Shown: positions 8,122 to 16,077, numbered from the stretch's first letter. The stretch: 18,004 nucleotides of DNA from Candidatus Melainabacteria bacterium (GCA_023250175.1 JAHFBD010000016.1:1-18004); one strand, 5' to 3'. A program made the numbers and translations. Notes: a model not told the origin generated them from the letters alone.

Positions 8122-9567
8122 ATGAAATCAATAAAATACTTGTCTGTTTTAGTGTTAGGAATAGCTTTATTATTTTCAAGCATTCCTGTATTTGCATCTA
8201 GCCATAGAGAGGCTCCATTTATAGCAGAAATGCCTAAGGTAGATGGAACCGATTTTTATCTTTTTAATAGTTATGAAACAGGAAAAGAAGATTTTGTAAC
8301 TATAATTGCAAACTATCAACCATTACAAGATGGTTATGGTGGACCCAATTTCTTTGCATTAGATCCAGAAGCCATTTACGAGATTCATGTGGATAACAAT
8401 GGAGATGCAAGAGAAGACATAACTTTCCAATTTCAAGCAATGAATACATTAAATGCTATTCCTTTAGATATTGGTGGTAAAAAAGTAGGAATACCTTTTA
8501 TAAATGTTGGCGGTATTGGCCCAGGTGTAAAAGACAATATGTCAACAAACGTTGTTGAATCATATACTGCTAAAGTAATACGAGGAAACAGAAGAGTAGG
8601 AAAAGCAGATTTAATATCAAATGCTGATACTAAAGAAACTGTTTTTATAAAACCTACAGACAATATCGGAGATAAATCTATTCCCAATTACGAAACCTAT
8701 GCTAAAAACCACATTTATAATGTAAATATTCCTGGCTGTTCTAAAGCAGGAAAAGTATTTGTAGGTCAAAGAAAAGAAGGTTTTGTTGTTGATTTAGGAG
8801 GTACTTTTGACCTTGTTAACTTCAATCCTCTTGGCGATCCAAAAGGTGGAATTAACCAAATAGCTGACAAAAACGTAACTTCGTTTGCAGTAGAAGTACC
8901 AAAAAGTTGTTTAACTGGAACTGGCACCATAATAGGTGCATGGACTACATCCAGCTTACCAAAATCAAGACTGTTTTCTAAAACTTCTACCTTTGAAAAG
9001 CCTGTTTTAGAGCGTGGACCTTATGCTCAGGTATCTAGACTATCTGCTCCTTTAGTAAATGAGTTATTCATTGGATTAAAAGATAAAAATAAATTTAATG
9101 CCAGTGAACCAAAAGATGATTCTCAGTTTGCTGATTATGTAACTAATCCTACATTACCAACCATCTTAGAAGTCTTGTTTGGTGGAGCAGGATATAAAGC
9201 ACCAGCTGTATTCCCAAGAACTGATTTAGTCGCAGCATTTTTAACTGGGTTAAAAGACTTAAATCAAAACTCAGCAGTTGCAGAAATGCTTCGATTAAAC
9301 ACTGCTACTCCAGCGGTACCTGCAGCACAACAAAAACCACTTGCTGCATTAGAGAGTGATAATGCAGGTTTTCCAAATGGCAGAAGACCTGGCGATGATG
9401 TAGTAGATATTGAACTACGTGTAGCATCAGGTGCATTGTTACCTACAGATCAAGCTCCAGCTGGTAAACTAGCAATTACTGACGGTGCTTTTACAAGCGC
9501 TGCTGACTTTGATGAAACATTTCCATATCTAAAGACCCCTAATCCAGGAAAGGTAGCATCAAAATAA
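8122..9567 (+). CDS. DUF4331 family secreted protein
   Basis: Function unknown; the family was recognised by motifs. The 481-residue product has a signal peptide (about 1-25, cleavage after VFA), and the mature protein starts with the family hallmark SSHREAP, followed by DGTDFYLFNSYE, an Asp/Asn/Gly-rich loop DNNGDAREDITF (91-102), RLSAPLVNELFIGLKDKNKF in the second half, and the C-terminal block GFPNGRRPGDDVVDI (416-430). The acidic loop resembles a calcium-type turn but is a family feature and no ligand is proven. No transmembrane segment follows the signal, so the protein is periplasmic or surface-exposed. AAAGGAG (8106-8112) lies 9 bases before the ATG, the best ribosome site in the window. 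A strong terminator follows, so the gene is probably its own transcript at its 3' end, and high expression is plausible. The TPR and HupE/UreJ-like genes follow on the same strand. Confidence 0.92.
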   Translation: MKSIKYLSVLVLGIALLFSSIPVFASSHREAPFIAEMPKVDGTDFYLFNSYETGKEDFVTIIANYQPLQDGYGGPNFFALDPEAIYEIHVDNNGDAREDITFQFQAMNTLNAIPLDIGGKKVGIPFINVGGIGPGVKDNMSTNVVESYTAKVIRGNRRVGKADLISNADTKETVFIKPTDNIGDKSIPNYETYAKNHIYNVNIPGCSKAGKVFVGQRKEGFVVDLGGTFDLVNFNPLGDPKGGINQIADKNVTSFAVEVPKSCLTGTGTIIGAWTTSSLPKSRLFSKTSTFEKPVLERGPYAQVSRLSAPLVNELFIGLKDKNKFNASEPKDDSQFADYVTNPTLPTILEVLFGGAGYKAPAVFPRTDLVAAFLTGLKDLNQNSAVAEMLRLNTATPAVPAAQQKPLAALESDNAGFPNGRRPGDDVVDIELRVASGALLPTDQAPAGKLAITDGAFTSAADFDETFPYLKTPNPGKVASK

Positions 9568-9588
9568 TTAAAGATCGTGTAATGGGTG

Positions 9589-9624
9589 AAATGACGAGTA
9601 CCAAAAAGTGCTCGTCATTTTTTT
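9589..9624 (+). terminator. Rho-independent terminator of the DUF4331 gene
   Basis: A 13-bp stem with one G-U pair (AAATGACGAGTAC at 9589-9601 against GTGCTCGTCATTT at 9608-9620), a 6-base CAAAAA loop, and a T run to 9624. It starts 22 bases after the DUF4331 stop. The GTG at 9608, which could be read as the start of the next open frame, lies in its right arm, which argues against that start. Confidence 0.9.
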
Positions 9625-9720
9625 AGGAATAAAATCAATGAGATTTTTTATTTATTTTTTGTCTAAAACACTAACAGTCTCTATCCAATCCGCACAATTA
9701 AGCTTACTATTTTCTACGCC

Positions 9721-9781
9721 CTGCAGACAGTTTTGCGCTTTGCGAGCTGTGCAAGCAAAACTTTGCCTGCGGAAAGGCAGG
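9721..9781 (+). repeat. GC-rich imperfect inverted repeat / hairpin upstream of the TPR gene
   Basis: The segment is about half G+C in otherwise strongly AT-rich DNA. GTTTTGC (9730-9736) pairs exactly with GCAAAAC (9755-9761), and the stem extends outward imperfectly, CTGCAGACA (9721-9729) with TTTGCCTGCGG (9762-9772). A second small hairpin, CCTGC (9766-9770) with GCAGG (9777-9781), overlaps the ribosome site of the following ATG at 9785. It looks like a dispersed hairpin element or a structured leader. No copy of it was noticed elsewhere in the window. Confidence 0.6.
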
Positions 9782-9784
9782 AAA

Positions 9785-10978
9785 ATGAGGGCTTGTTTTA
9801 GCGGATTGGTATTATTTATAACTTTTAACCTTTCAACTCTCTTGGCCATTGCTAAACCATTTATCCCACAAAACGATTCACAGGTTTTAGAAAGATTATC
9901 CAGTGGTCCAGGAAAACCATTATTAAATGAAGCTAGAAAACTAAGAGATAATCTCAATAAAGATCCAAACAATCTTCAACTAGCATTAAATACTGCAAAA
10001 CATTTTATAGAGATAGGGCGGCAAGAAGCTGATCCCAGATATTTTGGATATGCTGAGTCAGTATTAAAACCTTTTTTAAATAAAGAACCCTTATCCACAT
10101 CCCCAGATATTCTTGTAATTCAAGCAACTATCCATCAATACAATCATGATTTTAATAGAGCATTAGAAGATTTAAATAAAGCATTAAAGTTAGATCCTTC
10201 TAATGTACAAGCATGGCTTACCCAAGCTTTAATACTACAAACACAAGGAAATTATAAAGAAGCAAAGAGTAGCTGTGCACATTTAATTAGATTAACCAAT
10301 GAACTTGTTTCTGCTAGCTGTATAAGTAGTGTATCCAGCTTAAACGGACAAGCATCTAAAAGTTATAGTTTATTAAATCAAGTTCTTAGTCACACTAATT
10401 CAGATGACCTTTATAAAAATGAGAGATTATGGACATTAACACTTCTGGGGGAAATAGGAAAAAGATTAGGTGATTATAAAAATAGTGAGCAGTATTTCAA
10501 AAATGCACTTGAGTTAAGTCCAACTGATAATTATTTACTAGCAACATATGCTGATTTTTTATTATTACAAAAAAGATATACCGAGGTTGTTAGTCTTTTA
10601 AAAGGTAAAACAAAAATAGACAATTTACTTTTAAGATTAGCTCTAGCTAAACAAGCTATAAAATCTAATTCATTGGCTAGTCATATAAATGAATTAGACT
10701 CACGATTCAGTTCTGCAAAGCTAAGAAATGATACAGCAAATATTCACCTTAGAGAAGAGGCTATATTTAAACTAAAATTGCAAAGCAATCCTACAGCTGC
10801 ATTAACTTTAGCGAAAAGGAACTGGGAAGCACAAAAAGAACCACTTGATGCTCAAATATTTTTAGAGTGTGCGCTTGCATTAAATGATAAATCCAGTGCT
10901 AAACCTGTACTAAAGTTTATAGAAAATAATATGCTTGAAGATAAACAATTAAATGATCTTGTTAAGAGGTTAAAGTAA
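9785..10978 (+). CDS. Exported tetratricopeptide-repeat protein
   Basis: Predicted periplasmic TPR scaffold of 397 residues. I chose the ATG at 9785 because it gives a clean signal peptide (MRACFSGLVLFITFNLS, likely cleavage near AIA-KP at 21-24) and has AAAGG 7 bases upstream. Longer frames back to 9608 start inside the preceding terminator and run through a GC-rich hairpin. TPR-like helical pairs are visible at about 107-140 (FNRALEDLNKALKLDPSN), 141-172 (QGNYKEAKSS) and 213-247 (GDYKNSEQYFKNALELSPTD), with degenerate repeats to about 300. The C-terminal third is alpha-helical without a recognised domain. Its TAA abuts the ATG of the HupE/UreJ-like gene with no intervening base, so the two are probably coupled. 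TPRs bind proteins, so a partner role for the neighbouring secreted or membrane protein is an inference; no enzymatic motif is visible. Confidence 0.87.
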   Translation: MRACFSGLVLFITFNLSTLLAIAKPFIPQNDSQVLERLSSGPGKPLLNEARKLRDNLNKDPNNLQLALNTAKHFIEIGRQEADPRYFGYAESVLKPFLNKEPLSTSPDILVIQATIHQYNHDFNRALEDLNKALKLDPSNVQAWLTQALILQTQGNYKEAKSSCAHLIRLTNELVSASCISSVSSLNGQASKSYSLLNQVLSHTNSDDLYKNERLWTLTLLGEIGKRLGDYKNSEQYFKNALELSPTDNYLLATYADFLLLQKRYTEVVSLLKGKTKIDNLLLRLALAKQAIKSNSLASHINELDSRFSSAKLRNDTANIHLREEAIFKLKLQSNPTAALTLAKRNWEAQKEPLDAQIFLECALALNDKSSAKPVLKFIENNMLEDKQLNDLVKRLK

Positions 10979-12124
10979 ATGAAAAACAAAAGATTAATCA
11001 TTGTTTTATTATTTCTTATTCTCTATGCCAGTCCTTCATACGCTCATAAACCAAGCGACAGCTATTTAAGTCTCTGGCGAGAAGGAAATGAAATTCATGC
11101 TAAGTGGGACATTGCACTTAGAGATTTAGAATATGCAATTGGGTTAGATAGTGATGCTGATGGTGCTATTACCTGGGGTGAATTAAAAGCTCATCATAAG
11201 CTTATCAATGACTATGCTTTAGAACGATTTAAAATGAAAGTGGGCACTACATATTGTAAGAATGAAATAGTTGAACATTTGGTAGATAATCACACTGATG
11301 GTTCATATGATATTGTACACTTTAAGATAAATTGTTCTCAATCAAATAAAATACCTACCGAATTTGATCTTGAGTATAAGTTGTTTTTTGATCTAGATCC
11401 CCAACATAGGGGATTATTAAATATTACTCACAAAGGGAAAACATTAAGCAAAGTGTTTAGTCCTGAAAATTCAATACAACATTTTAATCTTAATTCATTA
11501 AGCTTATGGAATCAATTTTGTGATTTTATAAAAGAAGGTATCTGGCATATCTGGATTGGACTTGATCATATTTTATTTTTATTAGCACTTCTTATACCTG
11601 CTGTATTATGTCGAAAATTAAACAGGTGGCAGCCAGTGAACAATTTTAAAAATGCCTTTTTAAATGTTTTTAAAATAGTCACTGCTTTTACAATTGCTCA
11701 TTCAATAACACTAAGTCTGGCTACACTTGAAATTGTACAATTACCATCCCGCCTAGTAGAATCAGCCATTGCACTTTCTGTAGTGCTTGCAGCATTAAAC
11801 AATATTTATCCTATTTTTAAAGATAACCGATGGCTAATAGCATTTTTGTTTGGACTGATTCATGGTTTTGGATTTGCTAGCGTGCTAATGGATTTAGGAT
11901 TACCAAAAGAAAATTTACTAATTGCATTGTTAAGTTTTAATATTGGAGTAGAAATAGGACAACTAGTAATAGTCAGTATATTTATGCCGCTTGCATATAA
12001 GCTTAAAAACTCATGGGTATATGAAAAAGTAATATTTATACCTGGATCATTAATGATTATAGGAATAGCATTAGTTTGGTTTATTGAAAGAGCTTTTAAT
12101 TTAAATTTGTTACCAATTGGATAA
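10979..12124 (+). CDS. HupE/UreJ-like membrane protein with exported EF-hand domain
   Basis: Polytopic membrane protein of a family whose relatives (HupE, UreJ) are associated with nickel/cobalt handling; the substrate of this branch is not established. The 381-residue product has a signal peptide (about 1-22) and a mature start HKPSDSYLSLW. It then has an exported domain (23-180) with a textbook EF-hand loop DSDADGAITWGE (57-68; D57, D59, D61, G62, I64, E68) and two Cys (93 and 119) that could form a disulfide. The C-terminal half has about six to seven helices with conserved His motifs: GIWHIWIGLDHILFL (H190, D196, H197), AFTIAHSITLSLA (H241), GLIHGFGFASVL (H295) and FNIGVEIGQL (E325). These polar in-membrane residues suit metal transport (inference). 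AAGAGG (10964-10969) lies 9 bases before the ATG, inside the end of the TPR gene. Confidence 0.88.
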   Translation: MKNKRLIIVLLFLILYASPSYAHKPSDSYLSLWREGNEIHAKWDIALRDLEYAIGLDSDADGAITWGELKAHHKLINDYALERFKMKVGTTYCKNEIVEHLVDNHTDGSYDIVHFKINCSQSNKIPTEFDLEYKLFFDLDPQHRGLLNITHKGKTLSKVFSPENSIQHFNLNSLSLWNQFCDFIKEGIWHIWIGLDHILFLLALLIPAVLCRKLNRWQPVNNFKNAFLNVFKIVTAFTIAHSITLSLATLEIVQLPSRLVESAIALSVVLAALNNIYPIFKDNRWLIAFLFGLIHGFGFASVLMDLGLPKENLLIALLSFNIGVEIGQLVIVSIFMPLAYKLKNSWVYEKVIFIPGSLMIIGIALVWFIERAFNLNLLPIG

Positions 12125-12145
12125 ATTTAACTCTGGCAATCGCAG

Positions 12146-12237
12146 TACGTCACTGCGAGGAGTAAAACGACGAAGCAGTCTCCATAACGTTTTAGAGATT
12201 GCTTCGTCGCAACAAAGTTGCTTCTCGCAATGACGTA
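12146..12237. repeat. MITE-like 92-bp inverted repeat
   Basis: A near-palindrome bounded by TACGTCA on the left and TGACGTA on the right, with centre AACGTT near 12188. The left arm contains CACTGCGAGGAG and CGACGAAGCAGTCTCC; the right arm contains AGATTGCTTCGTCG and CTTCTCGCAATGACG, its complement with few mismatches. The right arm has a small extra palindrome CAACAAAGTTG where the left arm has TAAAA. The GTCATTGCGAGGA...GAAGCAATCTC pattern is one I recall as a dispersed repeat in many bacteria (unverified). The TA ends would fit a TA target duplication as made by IS630/Tc1-type elements. It sits between the HupE/UreJ gene and the GT9 gene and could act as a 3' hairpin for the former. A short minus-strand open frame across it is an artefact. 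Confidence 0.85.
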
Positions 12238-12248
12238 TTACCCTTGAT

Positions 12249-12279
12249 TTGTTAGCACACCCACAACACCGTTTATAAT
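12249..12279 (+). promoter_or_regulatory. Candidate promoter for the GT9 gene
   Basis: A perfect TATAAT at 12274-12279 lies 8 bases before the GTG start at 12288. TTGTTA at 12249-12254 is a possible -35, though the 19-base spacer is long. A transcript from this site would start at or next to the GTG, giving an almost leaderless mRNA, which agrees with the lack of a Shine-Dalgarno there. Position relative to the MITE-like repeat isolates this gene from upstream transcription. Confidence 0.35.
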
Positions 12280-12287
12280 ATATCTCT

Positions 12288-13355
12288 GTGATTGATAAAG
12301 ATAAAATTAAAAAAATCCTCATTCTTCGCTATCGTTTTATCGGTGACACTGTTTTAACTATACCTTTTATAAAGAACTTAAAAAACAATCTTCCACAAGC
12401 CAAAATAGATATATTAGTCTCACCTAATAGTGGTGAATTGATAGAAGGTAATCCTAATATTAATAAGATTATTTATTTAGATACATCAAAATTTCATAAG
12501 TATGAGCATAGATCAAAAGAACAAAAACTAACCTATAATTCTTTTTTAAGTTGTGCCAAGGCATTAAGAAAGGAAAATTATGATCTTGTATTTGTTTTAA
12601 AACGTTCATTCTCAAGTGCACTTTTAGCTTTTTTATCAGGAGCTAAATATAAAATAGGTTTTAATACTGAACTTAGAGGTTTTTTACTTTCTCACAGAAT
12701 TAAATATGACAGAAATTCCCATGAACTTGAAAATTTCTTAAGGTGCTTAAGTCCATTAAATATAAAACATCAAAAATATATACCTGAAATATTTACGACA
12801 AAAGAGGAGGAAGTAAAATCTCATGATTTTCTATCTAGCCTTGATCGCTTTAAACCTAAAGTTTTAATTCATGCTACAAGTGCTCACCCATATAAGTCAT
12901 GGGCTAAACATTATTTTGCTAAGTTAATTGATTTTTTATATAAAGAAATCAATGCACAATTTATTTTTACTGGAGCTGATATAGACAGGGATGTTTATGA
13001 TGAAATTATAAACCTGTGTACAAATAAAGAAAAAATAACGTTTTTAAACTTATGTGGGTTATTAACATTGAGAGAATGTTATGCACTATATAAAGAATTG
13101 AACCTTGCAGTATGCGTTGACTCTGGAAACGCTCATCTTGCAGCAAGTACAAATATTCCTACTTACGTTTTATATGGACCTACAAGACCAGAATGTTGGC
13201 TACCAGTTGGGAAGAGTGTGTATCCACTTAGAATAAAACAATTGCTTCCTTGTCAACCATGTGATGTAAAAGTGGAATGTTCTCATATAACATGTATGAA
13301 ATTATTAACACCCGAGTTTGTTTTTAGTAAATTAAAAGACCCTATTGCTTTCTAA
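12288..13355 (+). CDS. Glycosyltransferase family 9 (ADP-heptose:LPS heptosyltransferase-like)
   Basis: Cytoplasmic transferase of the LPS heptosyltransferase family, adding a sugar from a nucleotide donor to lipid A-core or a related surface glycan; the exact sugar is not readable. The 355-residue product has the N-terminal acceptor-side motif KKILILRYRFIGDTVLT (8-24), a second-domain start KVLIHATSAHPYKSW (191-205) and the family signature VDSGNAHLAAS (278-288), followed by YVLYGPTRPECW. Near the C-terminus is a four-Cys cluster, CQPCDVKVECSHITC (322-336), of a type seen in many GT9 enzymes. The start is GTG, as no ATG sits close to the conserved N-terminus; there is no Shine-Dalgarno. The 3' end overlaps the convergent 456-residue gene by 14 bases. 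Its presence supports a diderm envelope. Confidence 0.9.
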   Translation: MIDKDKIKKILILRYRFIGDTVLTIPFIKNLKNNLPQAKIDILVSPNSGELIEGNPNINKIIYLDTSKFHKYEHRSKEQKLTYNSFLSCAKALRKENYDLVFVLKRSFSSALLAFLSGAKYKIGFNTELRGFLLSHRIKYDRNSHELENFLRCLSPLNIKHQKYIPEIFTTKEEEVKSHDFLSSLDRFKPKVLIHATSAHPYKSWAKHYFAKLIDFLYKEINAQFIFTGADIDRDVYDEIINLCTNKEKITFLNLCGLLTLRECYALYKELNLAVCVDSGNAHLAASTNIPTYVLYGPTRPECWLPVGKSVYPLRIKQLLPCQPCDVKVECSHITCMKLLTPEFVFSKLKDPIAF

Positions 13356-14712
13356 GTTCATATTGTTTGTCTTCTAGGAGTTTGTATAAGGCTTCTAATT
13401 GCTCATCAGAAGTATTGCTTCCTTTGTTAATATCCTGATGAAATTTAATAGGGCTATTAGCCAGAGGTATACAACTCTCAGGAGGTGATGAATCATAATC
13501 ACCTTTACAATTAGCTTTCAAGCTTATTCTAAAAGATGTTTCATCTTTTGGTTTTACAATACCAGTCACATAAGGATAAATTAATCTTCCTATGGTGTTA
13601 TAGATACTTCTTTTAACCAAAAAGTGAACTTCATCATCACTTAAATGATTGTTTTTAACTGCTTTAGCATTATCTATTGATTTTCCTATATCTTCATATA
13701 CCAATGCTAACTCTTCTCCTTGTATTTTTTCAAGCAATCTATGTTCTATGCTGACATCATTGACTTCAATACTTGCAACGGTTTCACCAGTAGTTTTATT
13801 TACTAATTTAATAGAAGCATCAAGTGGTAATTCTTTATCTGCAACATAAAAAGCTTCACTAGCAACAGAGTCACAAACAGCCTCAAAATCTTTTATGTTT
13901 TGAGGGATTAAGCTAGATTGTTCTTTAGGCAATTTTGAAACAACATCACTAATTAGTTTTTGTATTCTTTCAGACTCAAAAGCTGATGATAATGTCTTTG
14001 TGGATTCTTTAGCTTGAAATATGTTGTTTGGTGTAGAGTTTGGTTTATCTAACTTTGTAGTAGGACTTAAAATAAATTTAAGAGTATCGTTTCCTGATGC
14101 AGCTTTCAAATAACCACCGACTGATTTTGGTAATTCATTATTTTCTGCAAGCTTGCAAACATAGATATTTCCTCCTAATTTTAAGCTATTTGCATACGAA
14201 ACATCACTCATATAATTGGAAATTGTGATTTCTTTAGATTGAAACGGTGAATCAATTGTTTGATTCGGAGTAAAATCTCCAACTATACCTGACTTCAATG
14301 TAAATCCTTTAATATTGTCTGCAATAGTTGATATAAAATCATCTATGTCAATTCCTGCTTTATATTTACTTTTTGGATTTTTTTGCTTTGCTTCATCATT
14401 TATTTTATTTACCAATTCAAGTTGTTCCTGGTATTGATCATAAATAAAATCGACTATTGTATCCGTTATTTCTGAAAGAGGAATAACATTTTTAGCTTTA
14501 AGCACCCCAAGATTTATTTCAATTTCACGATCACAGTCAGGATAAATCAGTTTAAACTCTTGATTTGGAATCTTTTCAATGAGCTTTTTTAAATTGTCAC
14601 AAGATTCTTTTTGAGAAGCTAAAAGAAAGCTTTTAATATATTTTTTGTGTATGGACTCTAGTGCTTGTGTCTTAGTCGTGGGAATTATATTTTGTGTTGG
14701 TTGTATTTCCAT
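13342..14712 (-). CDS. Hypothetical protein, 456 residues, unknown family
   Basis: I do not recognise this protein. The frame is long and uninterrupted, the ATG at 14712 has AGAGG (14723-14719) 6 bases upstream on the minus strand, and codon use resembles the neighbours, so it is a real gene. No signal peptide or membrane helix is visible, so it is probably cytoplasmic. The N-terminus is Pro/Thr/Gln-rich (MEIQPTQNIIPTTKTQ), followed by helical and charged segments, a Ser/Thr/Pro/Asn-rich linker near 215-245 (SPTTKLDKPNSTPNN), and a mixed alpha/beta C-terminal half with SFRISLKANCKGDYD near 390-405. A possible second short beta region, IKLVNKTTGETVASIEV, is at about 298-314. No catalytic motif stands out. 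The gene lies convergent to GT9 with 14-base overlap and divergent from the MFS transporter. Confidence 0.82.
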   Translation of the reverse strand: MEIQPTQNIIPTTKTQALESIHKKYIKSFLLASQKESCDNLKKLIEKIPNQEFKLIYPDCDREIEINLGVLKAKNVIPLSEITDTIVDFIYDQYQEQLELVNKINDEAKQKNPKSKYKAGIDIDDFISTIADNIKGFTLKSGIVGDFTPNQTIDSPFQSKEITISNYMSDVSYANSLKLGGNIYVCKLAENNELPKSVGGYLKAASGNDTLKFILSPTTKLDKPNSTPNNIFQAKESTKTLSSAFESERIQKLISDVVSKLPKEQSSLIPQNIKDFEAVCDSVASEAFYVADKELPLDASIKLVNKTTGETVASIEVNDVSIEHRLLEKIQGEELALVYEDIGKSIDNAKAVKNNHLSDDEVHFLVKRSIYNTIGRLIYPYVTGIVKPKDETSFRISLKANCKGDYDSSPPESCIPLANSPIKFHQDINKGSNTSDEQLEALYKLLEDKQYELRKQ

Positions 14713-14872
14713 AAGGTACCTCTGATTTTATAACGAATAATATGTCAAAAATTTACATTAAATAAATTTAATCCTTACTTTTAATTAACTATTTAGAATT
14801 ACAGCAACATAATGAACTAATTACATAAACAAAATAAAAGAAATCTAAATCTTTAAGATAAACTTAATAACA

Positions 14873-16072
14873 ATGAACATAAAAAATAATGTGCTTATTG
14901 CAACATGGCTAGGATGGTTATTTGATGGCATGGATAGTTCTTTATATCCATTGGTAGCAAACCAGGCATTAGGAGAGTTAATCGGGAAAACAAATCCAGA
15001 GTTTGGGCTCATTGCAGGGCAAGTTGCAGCTGTGTTTTTAGTCGGGTGGGCATTTGGTGGATTCTTATTTGGTTATCTTGGAGATAAATTAGGCAGGGTA
15101 AAAGCATTATCTCTTTCTATTCTTACTTATGCTTTATTTACTGGGCTTTCTGGGTTATCGCACTCTTGGCAGGAATTAGCTATGTTTCGCTTTTTAAGCG
15201 GGCTTGGAATCGGTGGTGAGTGGGCATTAGGAGTTGCATTATTAGCAGAATCGACTAAACCACATGAGAGAATTATGTCTACTGCATTTTTAGCAACTGG
15301 GTTTTCGCTTGGATATTGCTTAGCTGTAATTGCCAATTTTATTATTAGTCCATTTGGTTGGAGACTGGTGTTTTTGTTTGGAATTATCCCTGCAGTTTTA
15401 GTCTTCTTTATAAGAAAAAAAATAAAGGAGCCAGATACCTGGATTAATCTGAAAGAAAAAATAAAAAACCCATTTGAAATTTTTAATAAGGAATATAGAA
15501 GAAATCTTATTATTGCATTTTTACTTGGTGTTACTTTTAGTATGGGGTCATGGACTTGTGTATTGTTTTGGCTTCCAGTATGGATAGAGCGTACATTAGG
15601 AGGAGGACTTTATGAAAAAACTCTTATAATGTTTATTTCTTTATTTTCCCATGCTATTGGTTCTTACTTAGCGGGCCCATTGTTAGAAAGATATAAAAGA
15701 AGGGCTATTTTAGTATCATCTTACTTCCTTTGCTTTATCACAGCATTTTTTATGTATTTTTATTTTAAAGAATATAGTATTTGGGTTATAGTAGTGTCCG
15801 CTTTACTTGGTTTTTTCTTCGGAATTATTCCTGCCTCATTTGCTGTTTACTTCCCAGAGCTTTTTCCAGCAAGAATCAGGTCAACAGCAAAAGGATTTTG
15901 TTATAGTACAGGAAGACTAATTACAGCAATAGGAGTGCTATATAGCGGCTATCTTGTACAAAAATTTGGTGGTCAAATTGGTCAAGCTGCAGCATTAATG
16001 TCCATAATATTTTTAATAGGGGCTGTAGTTAGTTTATTTGCTAAAGAAACTAATAAAACTCTAGCGACTTAG
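14873..16072 (+). CDS. MFS transporter, metabolite:H+ symporter-like (AAHS/SHS type)
   Basis: Inner-membrane transporter of 399 residues with about 12 hydrophobic segments. TM1 contains GWLFDGMDSSLYPL (14-27), with the Asp pair typical of aromatic-acid and sialate symporters. The TM2-TM3 loop has MFS motif A as GYLGDKLGRVKAL (67-79). TM4 carries RFLSGLGIGGEWALG (106-120) with the usual downstream Glu (LLAE, 123-126). The last third contains PELFPARIRSTAKGF and GRLITAIGVLYSGYL, which also match that group. It likely imports a small organic acid or sugar acid with protons, but the substrate cannot be deduced. The ATG at 14873 starts directly at the TM1 region; no Shine-Dalgarno is evident. It stands alone, divergent from the 456-residue gene across 160 bases in which no operator was recognised. 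Confidence 0.9.
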   Translation: MNIKNNVLIATWLGWLFDGMDSSLYPLVANQALGELIGKTNPEFGLIAGQVAAVFLVGWAFGGFLFGYLGDKLGRVKALSLSILTYALFTGLSGLSHSWQELAMFRFLSGLGIGGEWALGVALLAESTKPHERIMSTAFLATGFSLGYCLAVIANFIISPFGWRLVFLFGIIPAVLVFFIRKKIKEPDTWINLKEKIKNPFEIFNKEYRRNLIIAFLLGVTFSMGSWTCVLFWLPVWIERTLGGGLYEKTLIMFISLFSHAIGSYLAGPLLERYKRRAILVSSYFLCFITAFFMYFYFKEYSIWVIVVSALLGFFFGIIPASFAVYFPELFPARIRSTAKGFCYSTGRLITAIGVLYSGYLVQKFGGQIGQAAALMSIIFLIGAVVSLFAKETNKTLAT

Positions 16073-16077
16073 TTGAT

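Noticed and set aside
7628..8197. Minus-strand 189-codon open frame
   Set aside because: It lies antisense over the conserved end of the RND pump, the intergenic gap and the DUF4331 signal peptide, with no recognisable domain; it is a shadow frame.
9608..9784. N-terminal extension of the TPR protein from GTG 9608 or ATG 9638
   Set aside because: The GTG is in the terminator arm, the frame crosses a GC-rich hairpin repeat, and the downstream ATG at 9785 gives a proper signal peptide with a ribosome site.
12110..12322. Minus-strand 70-codon open frame
   Set aside because: It reads through the MITE-like palindrome and the GT9 start; such RHCE...CDEAIS peptides are typical artefacts of this repeat.
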